From: Methylobacter luteus IMV-B-3098
Lineage (GTDB): Bacteria > Pseudomonadota > Gammaproteobacteria > Methylococcales > Methylomonadaceae
Direction: 5' to 3'
Assembly (NCBI RefSeq): GCF_000427625.1
Contig: NZ_KE386569.1
Coordinates: 2,941,778 to 3,005,777 of the forward strand
Length of the DNA: 64,000 bases
This document shows positions 7,982-16,085 of the stretch, one piece after another; the stretch's first letter is position 1; the number at the start of each line of letters is the position of its first letter. The notes under the pieces are model-generated. The model did not search any database. It saw only the letters and a program-made list of their open reading frames with translations, and was not told the DNA's origin. The translations under genes were made by a program, and so were the position numbers.

Positions 7982-9496
7982 ATGGACCTTATTGCCGAAC
8001 TCAGACGGCGTCATCATGTAGGTAAAGAAAGCATCAGTTCTCTGGCGAAGACCTTTAAGCTCTCCCGCCCCACCATCCGCAAGCATCTCAAGACGCTTGA
8101 AGCGCCGGTTTATCAGCGCCAACATCAGCCTTATCCCAAGCTGGGCTCATTCCATGACCAACTGGACACCTGGTTGGAGCAGGAAGCGGTTTTGCCGCGT
8201 AAACAGAGACGGACTGCCCGCCGACTGTATGAGTGTCTCCAGGTTGAGGGGTACCGCGGCTCTTATACGGCCGTACAACGCCATGTAAGGCGTTGGAAGA
8301 AACAGCAAGTCAGCAGTCCCGCCGTCAAACAAGCCTTTGTACCGTTAGCCTTTCCGGCGGGCGAGACCTGCCAGTTTGATTGGAGCCAGGAAACCGTCGA
8401 GCTCGGCGGTGTGACGCAGACCATTAAAGTGGCTCACTTTCGCCTGGCCTACAGCCGGCAGATGTTCGTGGTCGCCTATCCGCGAGAAACCCAGGAGATG
8501 GTGCTGGATGCACACCGCCAGGCGTTCGCTTACTTCGGTGGCGTACCAAAACGCATGATCTACGATAATCTGAAGGCTGTTGTTGACGCGATCTTTGTCG
8601 GCAAGGAGCGTCGCTTTAATCGCCGTTTTCTGGCCTTGGCCAATCACTATCTGTTTGAGCCGGTGGCCTGCACGCCGGCATCGGGCTGGGAAAAAGGCCA
8701 AGTGGAAAATCAGGTGGGTAATATCCGGGAGTGGCTGTTTACGCCCTTGGCCAAATTCGCCGATTTTACCAGCCTGAATGCCTGGCTGGCGCTACGCTGT
8801 CGGGAATTGGCGGGACGGCCCCATCCCGAACAACCTTCACGCACTATCGCCGATTGCTTTGCCGAAGAACAGCCGCTGTTAATGCCAGTCAAGGCCAGCT
8901 TTGATGGCTACGTGGAAGAGGTACGGCGGGTCTCACAGTTGTGCCTGATACGTATTGACCGTAATCGCTACAGCGTGCCGGCCCAATGGGCTAATGCGGT
9001 GGTGTCAGTGCGCTTAACGGCCGATCGTGTGCGCCTGGTGGCCGAAGGTCAGGTCATTGCCGAACATATCCGTCGTTTTGGCCGTGATCAGCTGGTCTGT
9101 GATCCCTGGCATTACCTGCCGGTATTAGAGAAAAAGCCGGGAGCACTGCGGCATGGTGCGCCGTTTCAGGCCTGGGATCTGCCGGCACCGGTTAAAGTGG
9201 TCCGGGACCGCATTCTCAAACAAGACCAAGGTGATCGCGCGTTTGTCGATCTGTTGCTGATGGCCAGGTCATTAGGCGATGATGGCCTGGAGACACTGGA
9301 AGTGGCGTGCGACCTGACCTTGCAAACCGGGATCATCAGCGCCGCGATTGTGCTCAATGAAATGCGCCGGTTAACTGATGCAGCTAGGCCTAAACCGTTG
9401 ACTGACACATCGCCATCCACGCCGACATTGGCCCTGGAGCCGGTAGCTGATTGCAGCCGCTACGATACCTTGCGGAGTTCACGCCATGTCCATTGA
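7982..9496 (+). CDS. istA: IS21-family transposase IstA
   Basis: IstA is the DDE transposase of IS21 elements. The 504-residue protein starts [15 protein letters not shown] and has an N-terminal helix-turn-helix ([20 protein letters not shown]). The integrase core follows, with [10 protein letters not shown] (first Asp) and [10 protein letters not shown] (second Asp), and a probable catalytic Glu in [14 protein letters not shown]. The C-terminal part has the RNRYSVPA motif seen in this family. I chose ATG 7982 because GGAG ends eight bases upstream; a GTG at 7973 overlaps that site. The stop overlaps the istB start. Nothing suggests inactivation, so the element may still be mobile. Confidence 0.92.
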   Translation: MDLIAELRRRHHVGKESISSLAKTFKLSRPTIRKHLKTLEAPVYQRQHQPYPKLGSFHDQLDTWLEQEAVLPRKQRRTARRLYECLQVEGYRGSYTAVQRHVRRWKKQQVSSPAVKQAFVPLAFPAGETCQFDWSQETVELGGVTQTIKVAHFRLAYSRQMFVVAYPRETQEMVLDAHRQAFAYFGGVPKRMIYDNLKAVVDAIFVGKERRFNRRFLALANHYLFEPVACTPASGWEKGQVENQVGNIREWLFTPLAKFADFTSLNAWLALRCRELAGRPHPEQPSRTIADCFAEEQPLLMPVKASFDGYVEEVRRVSQLCLIRIDRNRYSVPAQWANAVVSVRLTADRVRLVAEGQVIAEHIRRFGRDQLVCDPWHYLPVLEKKPGALRHGAPFQAWDLPAPVKVVRDRILKQDQGDRAFVDLLLMARSLGDDGLETLEVACDLTLQTGIISAAIVLNEMRRLTDAARPKPLTDTSPSTPTLALEPVADCSRYDTLRSSRHVH

Positions 9497-10235
9497 TCGT
9501 GCAATGCGCCTAAAGGATCTTCATCTCTATGGCATGGCTGCGGCCTGGAGCGAGTGGCAAGCCGAATACAGTGGTCAGCAAAAGCCCGTCATGCCGGAAG
9601 TTTGGCTGGATCGCCTGATTGAAGCGGAACAGGCTGACCGACAGGCCCGCAGCCTAAGTTATCAGCTTAAAGCCGCGCGCTTTCCTCATCACCGTGATCT
9701 GATGAGCTTTGATTGGCAGGAAACGCCTTTGGAGCAAGCGCGGATTGAGCAGTTGGCAACGGCCGGCTTCATGGAGCAGGTCACCAACCTGATACTGGTG
9801 GGCGGAACCGGCACCGGTAAAACCCATCTGGCGACCGCCCTGGGCGTAGCAGCCATTCACCAGGGCAAACGCGTGCGTTTTTACAACGCTGTCGATCTGG
9901 TCAATCAACTGGACAAGGAAAAGCAGTTGGGCAAGGCCGGCACTCTGGCCAAGCGGTTAACGCATAGTGATGCAGTCATTCTCGATGAACTGGGCTATCT
10001 GCCGTTCCCGGCATCGGGTGGCGCTTTGCTGTTTCATCTGATCAGTCAGCTGTACGAGAAAACCTCGCTGATCATCACCACTAATCTGAACTTCGCCGAA
10101 TGGGTGCAGGTGTTCGGTGATGCCAAGATGACCACGGCCCTGTTGGATCGAATTACTCATCACTGCGATATTCTGGAAACAGGTAATGATTCCTATCGGT
10201 TCAAGCAGCGAAAAAAGGCGGCTGAAGGCCGATAA
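9486..10235 (+). CDS. istB: IS21-family helper ATPase IstB
   Basis: IstB is the DnaA/DnaC-like AAA+ ATPase that assists IstA in target choice and transposition. The 249-residue protein has Walker [16 protein letters not shown] (about residues 103-117), Walker B-like [12 protein letters not shown], and the sensor-like [11 protein letters not shown]. It ends in the family-typical SYRFKQRKK. The start (9486) overlaps the istA end by 11 bases. A 64-base non-coding tail holding the right terminal repeats follows. Confidence 0.93.
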   Translation: MSIDRAMRLKDLHLYGMAAAWSEWQAEYSGQQKPVMPEVWLDRLIEAEQADRQARSLSYQLKAARFPHHRDLMSFDWQETPLEQARIEQLATAGFMEQVTNLILVGGTGTGKTHLATALGVAAIHQGKRVRFYNAVDLVNQLDKEKQLGKAGTLAKRLTHSDAVILDELGYLPFPASGGALLFHLISQLYEKTSLIITTNLNFAEWVQVFGDAKMTTALLDRITHHCDILETGNDSYRFKQRKKAAEGR

Positions 10236-10299
10236 CCCTACAACACGACTGGAAACTTTTCGACGCTCTTTACTGGAAAATTTTCAACGCTCTTTGACA

Positions 10300-11586
10300 G
10301 AGGATTTTAACGGCATTCGCGATTTCGATGACGCCATTTGCGCATTGCTCAGCGTTTATCACAATGAAGATTTATTTGCCGATATAAAGCTATACCGTAC
10401 CCGATTGCAAAGACATATTCGTAGAGGCTTGTATGAAATCCGAACCAGTTGGAATCGCAGTCATGATTTTATTACTTATTTACAAGAAGAGTTATTTGCC
10501 GGTTTAGACCTCAATCCAGAGCAACCCGAACTAAACGCAGTAGAAAATACCTTGGTTGATGCTTTGCAGGAAATCGGTGTTGCTGCGGAAATCAAAGAAA
10601 AAATTCAAGGGCCGAGAATTGACCGGTATTTTCTGCATTTGCCCAATATTCAACATTTGGATCAATTAAAGAGAGGCTTGGAAAAATTGGCGTTTCGTTT
10701 GGGTTTGCAGCAGGAAGGTGTTTTTATTCATGCTACGAGTGAACCTAAGGTTGTTGGTATGGATATTCCTCGTCAGCGGCAACGCTGGAAGGCTATTGAT
10801 GCAAGCCGATTGCCTCAATGGGCGGAACAGGAAAAGGGCAATAGCCGGTTGGCGGTTTGGTTGGGCGAAGATGTCTTAGGCAACGATTTTTCCTTTGATT
10901 TAGTTGATGCGCCGCATTTATTAATTGCGGGTACGACCGGCAGCGGTAAGAGCGTCTGTTTACATGCGTTGTTATTATCCTTGTTATGGACGCAATCAAA
11001 AGATTCCTTACAGTTAGCCCTGATTGATCCGAAACAAGTCGAACTGGCGCAATATGAAAAAATTCCGCATTTATATAGTAAAGGTGTAGTTCACCTGATT
11101 ACTGATGTGATGGAGCTTTTGGATCAATTGGTTGATGAAATGGAACGCCGGAATCAATTGTTACGGGAAGCAGGTGTTAGCAATTTGACCGAGGCATTGC
11201 AACAGCGCAAATTGCAATTACCGCGTATTGTTGTGGTCATTGAAGAGCTGGCTGACTTAATGATGCAATCCCGTGAATTGGAAACACCGCTGGTTCGCCT
11301 TGCCCAAAAAGCGCGTTCAACAGGTATTCATTTGATTCTAGCGACACAGCGGCCTGATTCGGTGACATTCAGTGGTTTGTTACGAACCAATATACCCAGC
11401 AGAATTGCCTTACGCGTACAAAAAAACACTGAATCTCGGATTATTTTGGATGAAATGGGTGCGGAACAATTATTAGGTTCCGGTGATATGCTGGTCAAAA
11501 TTCCTCAGGTATCAACGAATGCTATTCGTGTACATGGGGCTTACATTTCGCAAGATGATATTAAGTTATGCCTGCGTAATTTATAA
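10300..11586 (+). pseudogene. dndE-ftsK fusion gene, 3' fragment with FtsK-like translocase domain
   Basis: The native frame resumes at the IS end (GAG at 10300) and runs 428 codons. Its first part (FDDAICALLSV, YRTRLQRHIRRGL) resembles the C-terminal half of DndE, which has a GEYDALF and a HxxRGL-type motif. An FtsK/SpoIIIE motor domain follows: Walker A AGTTGSGKSVCLHAL (encoded near 10927-10970), IDPKQVELAQY, Walker B RIVVVIEELADLMM, and LATQRPDSVTFSGLLRTNIP. I infer one polypeptide with a DndE domain plus translocase, split by the IS21. About 20-25 residues expected between the two halves appear to be missing. A start inside the IS (10186) would give a chimeric N-terminus and might allow some expression of the motor domain. 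Confidence 0.75.
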
Positions 11587-11598
11587 AAGGAGCCGCAA

Positions 11599-12795
11599 AT
11601 GGCAAACGACTTGTTAATCTATGAATTTTGTCCGCTGTATTTAATTTTGGATCGTATCGGCCCTTTTCAGGATGAGCCCTACGAAATTGATTTCACCGAT
11701 AAAGATCATCGGCCTTGCAATTTTTTCTTGATGGTATCGAAGAATGGTTCAGGCAAAACAACGGTTTTAGATACCATGTCCTGCTTACTTGGCTTGCTGG
11801 GGCAATCCGAGCCTAAACAATACGGTTTGGAAGATTTAGACAAGGGTGAAGGGCGCGCCCAGCTTGATGTAAAACTCCGCGTGTATTGGCAAGGGCAAGA
11901 TCATAATATTGTTTTATCTATTCTGGGCGGTCATTTAAGCAGTGATTTGTCACTGAAAGTATGGAGTGATGAACAATTGCAAGTTCATGGTACAAGCAAT
12001 TGGTATCGCATGGGCTTTACAGGACGACAAAGCGGTCTGCCATTAAAACCCTTATCTACCCATAAAACAGATGATTTTATTGCTGATTTATTGGTTGCTT
12101 TGCAATCCAGTTTGGGTAGTTCGCCCAATAGTTTTGGGGAAAGCGCTTTTTCTTACCCGACTACACTTAATTTTTCCGCTTATCGTGACATACCGCAGAT
12201 TAGCTCTTCTGGGGAATTAGATCAGCCACGTTCAATTACTCAGCCACAATATTGGGGTTATAACCCCGTGCATTGTTTTTCAGCGCATAATGAAACATGG
12301 AATTATTCTCTGGATAATCTTTTGGTTTGGCTGAAATGGTTGGATGACGGACGTTTTGAAAAAGCCCGTGATTTTATAAATAAACAGGTTTTTGAAGGAA
12401 CCAGCAAATTTTTAAAAGATGTGCATCGCCCTACGTTGGAAGCAATTGTGCGCACGGGTGACAACGAGCCGAATGAACACCGTCTTGACCGTTTAAGTAG
12501 TGGTGAAAAAAATCTGATGCAATTATTTTTGCGTATCGGTGCTCATCAGACCAAAAATACCATTTTGCTCATTGATGAATTCGATGTGCATTTGCATATC
12601 CGCTGGCAGTACCGATTGTTTAATGCCTTAAAAGCATTGGCAGCCAATGAGAATGCAAACTTTACCGTGATAGCAACCACTCACTCGACCGAGATACTAG
12701 AAACATTTGTTGAAAATTTGGATATTGATGAAGAAGGCTTAATAAAAGGCGGACATTTGATTAAAGAGGGAATGTTTAATGACGATGACGAATAA
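11599..12795 (+). CDS. AAA/ABC-type ATPase resembling PARIS AriA
   Basis: The 398-residue protein is an ABC-class ATPase of the AAA_15/AAA_21 type. Walker A SKNGSGKTT lies at residues 47-55, the signature LSSGEKNLMQLF and Walker B ILLIDEFDVHLH are in the last third, and TTHSTEIL is the H-loop. It has no long coiled coil. An AAGGAG ribosome binding site lies in the 12-base gap after the ftsK-like gene, so it belongs to the same operon. It overlaps the next gene, which encodes a DUF4435 protein. ABC ATPase plus DUF4435 is the composition of PARIS (AriA/AriB), where AriA forms an assembly that holds and releases the toxic nuclease AriB. Assignment to PARIS proper rather than a related pair is inference. 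Confidence 0.78.
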   Translation: MANDLLIYEFCPLYLILDRIGPFQDEPYEIDFTDKDHRPCNFFLMVSKNGSGKTTVLDTMSCLLGLLGQSEPKQYGLEDLDKGEGRAQLDVKLRVYWQGQDHNIVLSILGGHLSSDLSLKVWSDEQLQVHGTSNWYRMGFTGRQSGLPLKPLSTHKTDDFIADLLVALQSSLGSSPNSFGESAFSYPTTLNFSAYRDIPQISSSGELDQPRSITQPQYWGYNPVHCFSAHNETWNYSLDNLLVWLKWLDDGRFEKARDFINKQVFEGTSKFLKDVHRPTLEAIVRTGDNEPNEHRLDRLSSGEKNLMQLFLRIGAHQTKNTILLIDEFDVHLHIRWQYRLFNALKALAANENANFTVIATTHSTEILETFVENLDIDEEGLIKGGHLIKEGMFNDDDE

Positions 12796-13657
12796 AGGCA
12801 GTTTTAAAGCCATAGGTAAAGAATCGATTGTTGAGGAATATACGGATGGAATTAAAATTTATCTGGAGTCCACGGATGACCAATTTATTTTTAAAGAAAA
12901 GTGGTTCTCACGATTTAATGACAAACTTAGTTTTGAATCGGTTTCAGATACACGCGCCAATGGTGGTTGCGAGTTGGTTCGACAAAAAGTTAAAAACTCA
13001 AAAATAACAGCTTTTGGGGTAGTAGATAGGGATACTCTCTTGAAAGATCCTGATTTTCAGGATTCATTGTGGTGGGAAATTGATGATGAGGTTTTTTCAT
13101 CCCGAAAACCATACGGTGAGACCATTTTTGTATTGCATCGCTGGGAATTAGAGAATTATTTACTTCATCCTCAGGCTTTAGCATCATTGGTTGCAGACAA
13201 ACGGCTTGATGCTACGACTTCGGCAACTGATATTGCTAAGTTGTTGTTCGATCGCGAAGATGAGATGGTGGCTGTTACCCTTTTATCAACTATACCCGCT
13301 AAAAACTGTATTGCACAAGCTGGTGAACAAGTTTTGCGTGATAAATTGGGTGATGACCTAAAGCAAGCAGTAAAAAACAAATTGCAAGCACAGAGTGATG
13401 TTATAGAGTCAGAGCAGATAAAAATTAAAAATTTTGTTGAAAACGAACAAGATCATATCAAGCGATGGCATAGATTAAGTCGACTGCTGGATGGCAAAAG
13501 AATAATGTATCGAATAGATGATTTGCTTTTCTCAGGTAAAGTTAAACTAGAGTCTGAACGTGGCGTGTTAGCGGGGTATATTGCCAAGCACAAGCTAGTT
13601 GATTCTGCTTTAACTAATTGGCTTGAGGGTATTTATCATTCAGCTATTGTGAGTTGA
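12779..13657 (+). CDS. DUF4435 (Toprim-like) protein resembling PARIS AriB
   Basis: DUF4435 proteins have a Toprim-related fold; in PARIS the member AriB is the effector nuclease. The 292-residue protein has an early acidic segment (IVEEYTDGIKIYLE), the core strand ITAFGVVDRD with a DxD-type metal site, and the diagnostic RWELENYLLHP motif. The C-terminal half is charged and helical. It starts inside the end of the AAA ATPase gene (17-base overlap), so the pair is translationally coupled. A second in-frame ATG lies six bases downstream. It is the last gene of the operon and appears intact, even though the upstream dndE-ftsK gene is broken. Confidence 0.78.
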   Translation: MTMTNKGSFKAIGKESIVEEYTDGIKIYLESTDDQFIFKEKWFSRFNDKLSFESVSDTRANGGCELVRQKVKNSKITAFGVVDRDTLLKDPDFQDSLWWEIDDEVFSSRKPYGETIFVLHRWELENYLLHPQALASLVADKRLDATTSATDIAKLLFDREDEMVAVTLLSTIPAKNCIAQAGEQVLRDKLGDDLKQAVKNKLQAQSDVIESEQIKIKNFVENEQDHIKRWHRLSRLLDGKRIMYRIDDLLFSGKVKLESERGVLAGYIAKHKLVDSALTNWLEGIYHSAIVS

Positions 13658-13761
13658 CTGTTTTATCGAAACATACAATTTTTCAAGTCATCATAGCAGC
13701 GAAGAGAAAGGTGATGGCTTTAACATTCAAATATGCTGGAATGTTAGACCTACCCCTTTCT
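13658..13761 (+). terminator. Possible weak terminator after the DUF4435 gene
   Basis: A nested palindrome includes TAACATTC and GAATGTTA with a 10-base loop, inside an outer AGAAAGG/CCTTTCT pair ending near 13762. A pyrimidine-rich stretch follows, not a clean T-run. It could end the operon, but the case is modest. Confidence 0.35.
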
Positions 13762-13906
13762 TTACATCTTCTTTGTTATTTTTAATTTAGTCTTTTTTTC
13801 AGTATCCAAGCGGCTATGGAAAATACCAATGATATCCAAGTATTCAATACCGATGCGATAAAAAATCAAGTGTTTTTGTAATGATATCAAATTTTTCTTG
13901 ATCTCT
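13762..13906 (-). pseudogene. ParE-type toxin C-terminal fragment at the right island junction
   Basis: On the minus strand the frame reads [20 protein letters not shown], then EYLDIIGIFHSRLD, and stops at 13762. A segment ending H-L-I-F-Y-R followed by I-x-x-I-x-x-I-x-H-x-R-x-D is the typical C-terminal half of ParE toxins. The N-terminal half is absent because the frame runs straight into the nadE repeat at 13907. The break coincides with the repeat edge, so the recombination that made this junction probably truncated the gene. No partner antitoxin is adjacent. Confidence 0.6.
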
Positions 13907-14016
13907 CGCCCGGTCGACAGAAACGAGTACAAACGCCGGCAGTCGCCGCCCTGCATCCGGATCACGCCCAGAGCGTTCGGCCGCGACAGGCGCTATCCGA
14001 TTACTTCGGGATATCG
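13907..14016 (+). repeat. Right copy of 110-bp nadE 3'-end repeat (attR-like)
   Basis: This is a near-copy of 2709-2818 (5 mismatches by eye). It encodes the NadE C-terminal residues in the plus direction and ends with TATCGGGGTATTTAG, that is Y-R-G-I-stop, where the left copy ends Y-R-G-V-stop. There is no upstream nadE sequence, so it is a stranded gene end. It is probably the original 3' end of nadE that faced mgtE before the island arrived. Confidence 0.75.
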
Positions 14017-14033
14017 GGGTATTTAGCTATCTA

Positions 14034-15482
14034 TTATGACGGTAGCAAAAACACGCTGGCCAATCCCAGAAAAATAAAAAACCCCATGGCATCGGTGATA
14101 AAGGTGAGCATGACGCTGGTGCCGACGGCGGGGTCCTTATCGAACTTGTGGCGCAGCAAAGGGATGCCGAGGCCCACGAAGACCGCGACTTGCAGGTTGA
14201 TGAACATGGCGATGGCCATGACCAGGGCAAGGTCCCTGTCCTGATAAAGCAGCCAGACCAGCCCGCCGACCAGGCTGCCTAACAGGATGCCGTTCAGGAC
14301 GGCAAGGCTAAGCTCCTTCGTGATCAGGCGGCGGACATTGGCCCGGGTAATCTGCCCCAGCGCCAGCGAGCGGATGATCAGCATGCTGGTCTGGTTGCCG
14401 GTATTGCCGCCCGTCGAGGCGATAATCGGCATCAGCGAGGCCAGCGCCACCAAATGCAGGATCGTGTCCTCGAAAATGCCGATAATGCGCGTCGCGGCAA
14501 AGGCTGTGGTGATGTTGAACAATAGCCAGCCCCAGCGGTTTTTGGCGCTCTTCCAGACGCTGGAAAACAAATCCTCCTCTTCCTCGACGCCGGCCTGAAT
14601 CAGCAGATCTTCGTCCGTTTCCTCGCGGATGAAATCGACGATGCTGTCGATGCAGAGCCGGCCCAGAAGCCTGCCGCTATCGTCGACGACTGGCGCCGAA
14701 ATAAGGTCATAGCGCTCGAAAGCCCGAGCGGCTTCAGTAAGATTCTGAGCAACCGGAAAGGCGATAAAATCGGTCACCATGACTTCCGCGACTTGCTGGT
14801 CGGGGGGATGGGTCAATAGCTGCTGCAGCGGCAAAATGCCTTTTATTTTGTTGCTGGAGTCAACGACGAACAGCTTGTCGGTATGGCCGGGCAGCTTGCC
14901 GCGTTTGCGGATATAGTCGGCTATGGCTTCTAAGGTCAGATCGTCCCGGATCTTGATCGTACCGAAATCCATGCGCGAGCCAACCTGGTCTTCCCGGCAG
15001 GCCAGAACCGCATTCAGATCCCTGCGTTTTTTGCGGTTGAGGGATTTCAGAATTCGCTGCATGGCGTTTTGAGGCAGGTCGGCCGCCAGGTCCGCGATCT
15101 CGTCGCTGTCCAGCTTGCCTGCGACGGTGGCCAGCTCTTCGGGGCCCATGCCTGCAATCAGCGTTTGCCGCACCGCATCGGAGACTTCGAGCAGCACCTG
15201 TCCGTCAATATCGGTTCTGATGGCGTTCCAGGCTATGCGGCGCTGATCCAGCGGCAGTGATTCAAGAATATAGGCGATATCGGCAGGGTGCAGCCGGGCG
15301 AATTCTTCCTGCAAACGGCTCTGCTGCTGCTTGTGCAGAACGATTTCGACCAGCGCCTGCCGGGCTGTGGGGCCTCTTTGCACCAGCGACTCTTCCAGTT
15401 GCTGTTTTTCCAGCAAGGTGATGACTTTCTGCAGGCGCTCCTGTAGAAATTGCTCGGAATGGCGTTTGTCCGGGGATTCCAT
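14034..15482 (-). CDS. mgtE: Magnesium transporter MgtE
   Basis: MgtE is a dimeric Mg2+ channel of the inner membrane gated by cytoplasmic Mg2+. The 482-residue protein has the full layout. An N-terminal superhelical domain comes first (LLEKQQLEESL, LHPADIAYILESLP). Two CBS domains follow, about residues 140-260 (FGTIKIRDDLTLEAI and VMVTDFIAFPVAQNL). Five C-terminal membrane helices include the family motif MPIIASTGGNTGNQ. I chose the start at 15482 (MESPDKRHSEQF) because longer frames add an unrelated N-terminus. It probably faced nadE before the island inserted. I see no M-box-like riboswitch in the roughly 250-base leader. Confidence 0.93.
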   Translation of the reverse strand: MESPDKRHSEQFLQERLQKVITLLEKQQLEESLVQRGPTARQALVEIVLHKQQQSRLQEEFARLHPADIAYILESLPLDQRRIAWNAIRTDIDGQVLLEVSDAVRQTLIAGMGPEELATVAGKLDSDEIADLAADLPQNAMQRILKSLNRKKRRDLNAVLACREDQVGSRMDFGTIKIRDDLTLEAIADYIRKRGKLPGHTDKLFVVDSSNKIKGILPLQQLLTHPPDQQVAEVMVTDFIAFPVAQNLTEAARAFERYDLISAPVVDDSGRLLGRLCIDSIVDFIREETDEDLLIQAGVEEEEDLFSSVWKSAKNRWGWLLFNITTAFAATRIIGIFEDTILHLVALASLMPIIASTGGNTGNQTSMLIIRSLALGQITRANVRRLITKELSLAVLNGILLGSLVGGLVWLLYQDRDLALVMAIAMFINLQVAVFVGLGIPLLRHKFDKDPAVGTSVMLTFITDAMGFFIFLGLASVFLLPS

Positions 15483-15736
15483 GGTTAAAAAACAGTTTAT
15501 TGCGATTGTAAAAAGCTTACTTTGATTAAAACTGCTTCTAACAAAGACAGTAAGCCTGGTTAAAATTTCCGGCTCAACCTGAAAAATACGGCATGGAAAT
15601 GAAACGCTGGAGCGGCGGGCTAATATCGGGGGCGCAGCCAAACGATATTTTTCAGTTATGTAAAATAATATCTTAATTTAACACGGGTTATAATTGTTTT
15701 TTAAACCTATGTCTATTTATCGGCGCTATAAAATAT

Positions 15737-16054
15737 ATGATGAATAAATTCAGTTTGATAATACGTTTTTTATCAGTTGCATTGTTGGCGGTATCGCTTG
15801 CTGCCTGCGCGGGCAGCAAGCGTCATGAAAGCACCGGCGAATATCTTGATGACGCCGTGCTGACGACCAAAGTAAAGACGGCCATATTTAATGATTCGAG
15901 CCTGAAAGTGCTGGATATTAACGTGAAGACATTCAAGGGCGTCGTACAGCTGAGCGGTTTTGTCGATTCCGTTGATGCCGCCAACAAGGCGGTTGAGCGG
16001 GCGAGAGCCGTAGGCGGCGTCAGAATGGTCAATAACAGCCTGATCGTTAAATAA
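15737..16054 (+). CDS. BON-domain lipoprotein
   Basis: The 105-residue precursor has a signal peptide with a lipobox (VSLAACAGS, Cys about residue 24), so it should be lipid-anchored. The mature part is a single BON domain: LDDAVLTTKVKTAIFNDSSL, then VLDINVKTFKGVVQLSGFVD, then RARAVGGVRMVNNSLIV. BON domains (OsmY, DolP) bind phospholipids and help envelope integrity. It stands alone and is divergent from mgtE across about 250 AT-rich bases. A second BON lipoprotein, dolP, occurs at 44834-45394. The exact role is unknown. Confidence 0.85.
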   Translation: MMNKFSLIIRFLSVALLAVSLAACAGSKRHESTGEYLDDAVLTTKVKTAIFNDSSLKVLDINVKTFKGVVQLSGFVDSVDAANKAVERARAVGGVRMVNNSLIVK

Positions 16055-16085
16055 CCAGGCCAGAGGGATTGAAAACAGGCGGAAT

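Larger units (their letters stand above)
7869..10299 (+). mobile_element. IS21-family insertion sequence, complete
   Basis: The 2,431-bp element carries istA and istB in the usual overlapping order. The left tip starts TGTTAAAAAGCG and the reverse complement of the right tip starts TGTCAAAGAGCG. The ends match imperfectly for about 27 bases to a shared TTTCCAG. Each end also has an internal second copy of the motif (around GAGCGTTGAAAAGTTTCC on the left and GAGCGTCGAAAAGTTTCC on the right), typical of IS21 transposase-binding sites. It is visibly GC-richer than the host operon. I see no target duplication: the flanks are ATTGCG on the left and GAGGAT on the right. A small target deletion or later change is possible. 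Confidence 0.88.
2709..14016. mobile_element. Genomic island (defence island) flanked by nadE 3'-end repeats
   Basis: The interval is bounded by near-identical direct repeats of the nadE 3' end. It contains only accessory genes: a toxin-antitoxin pair, an IS4-type remnant, a Dnd/PARIS-like operon split by an IS21 element, and a ParE fragment. Its coding sequence is visibly AT-richer than nadE on the left and mgtE on the right, with the GC-richer IS21 element standing out inside. Removing one repeat and the interior would place nadE convergent with mgtE. No integrase or excisionase is seen, so the island is probably immobile now or was mobilised in trans. Confidence 0.7.

Noticed and set aside
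7768-8025. 85-codon frame reading from dndE into the IS21
   Set aside because: Only the first 33 codons belong to the native gene; the rest is the non-coding IS end, so the product is a chimera.
10186-10299. Start of the FtsK-like frame inside the IS21 tail
   Set aside because: These 38 codons overlap the istB end and the terminal repeats. They may allow some translation but are not native sequence.
15483-15736. Mg2+ riboswitch (M-box) upstream of mgtE
   Set aside because: The leader is short and AT-rich; I see none of the conserved M-box helices.
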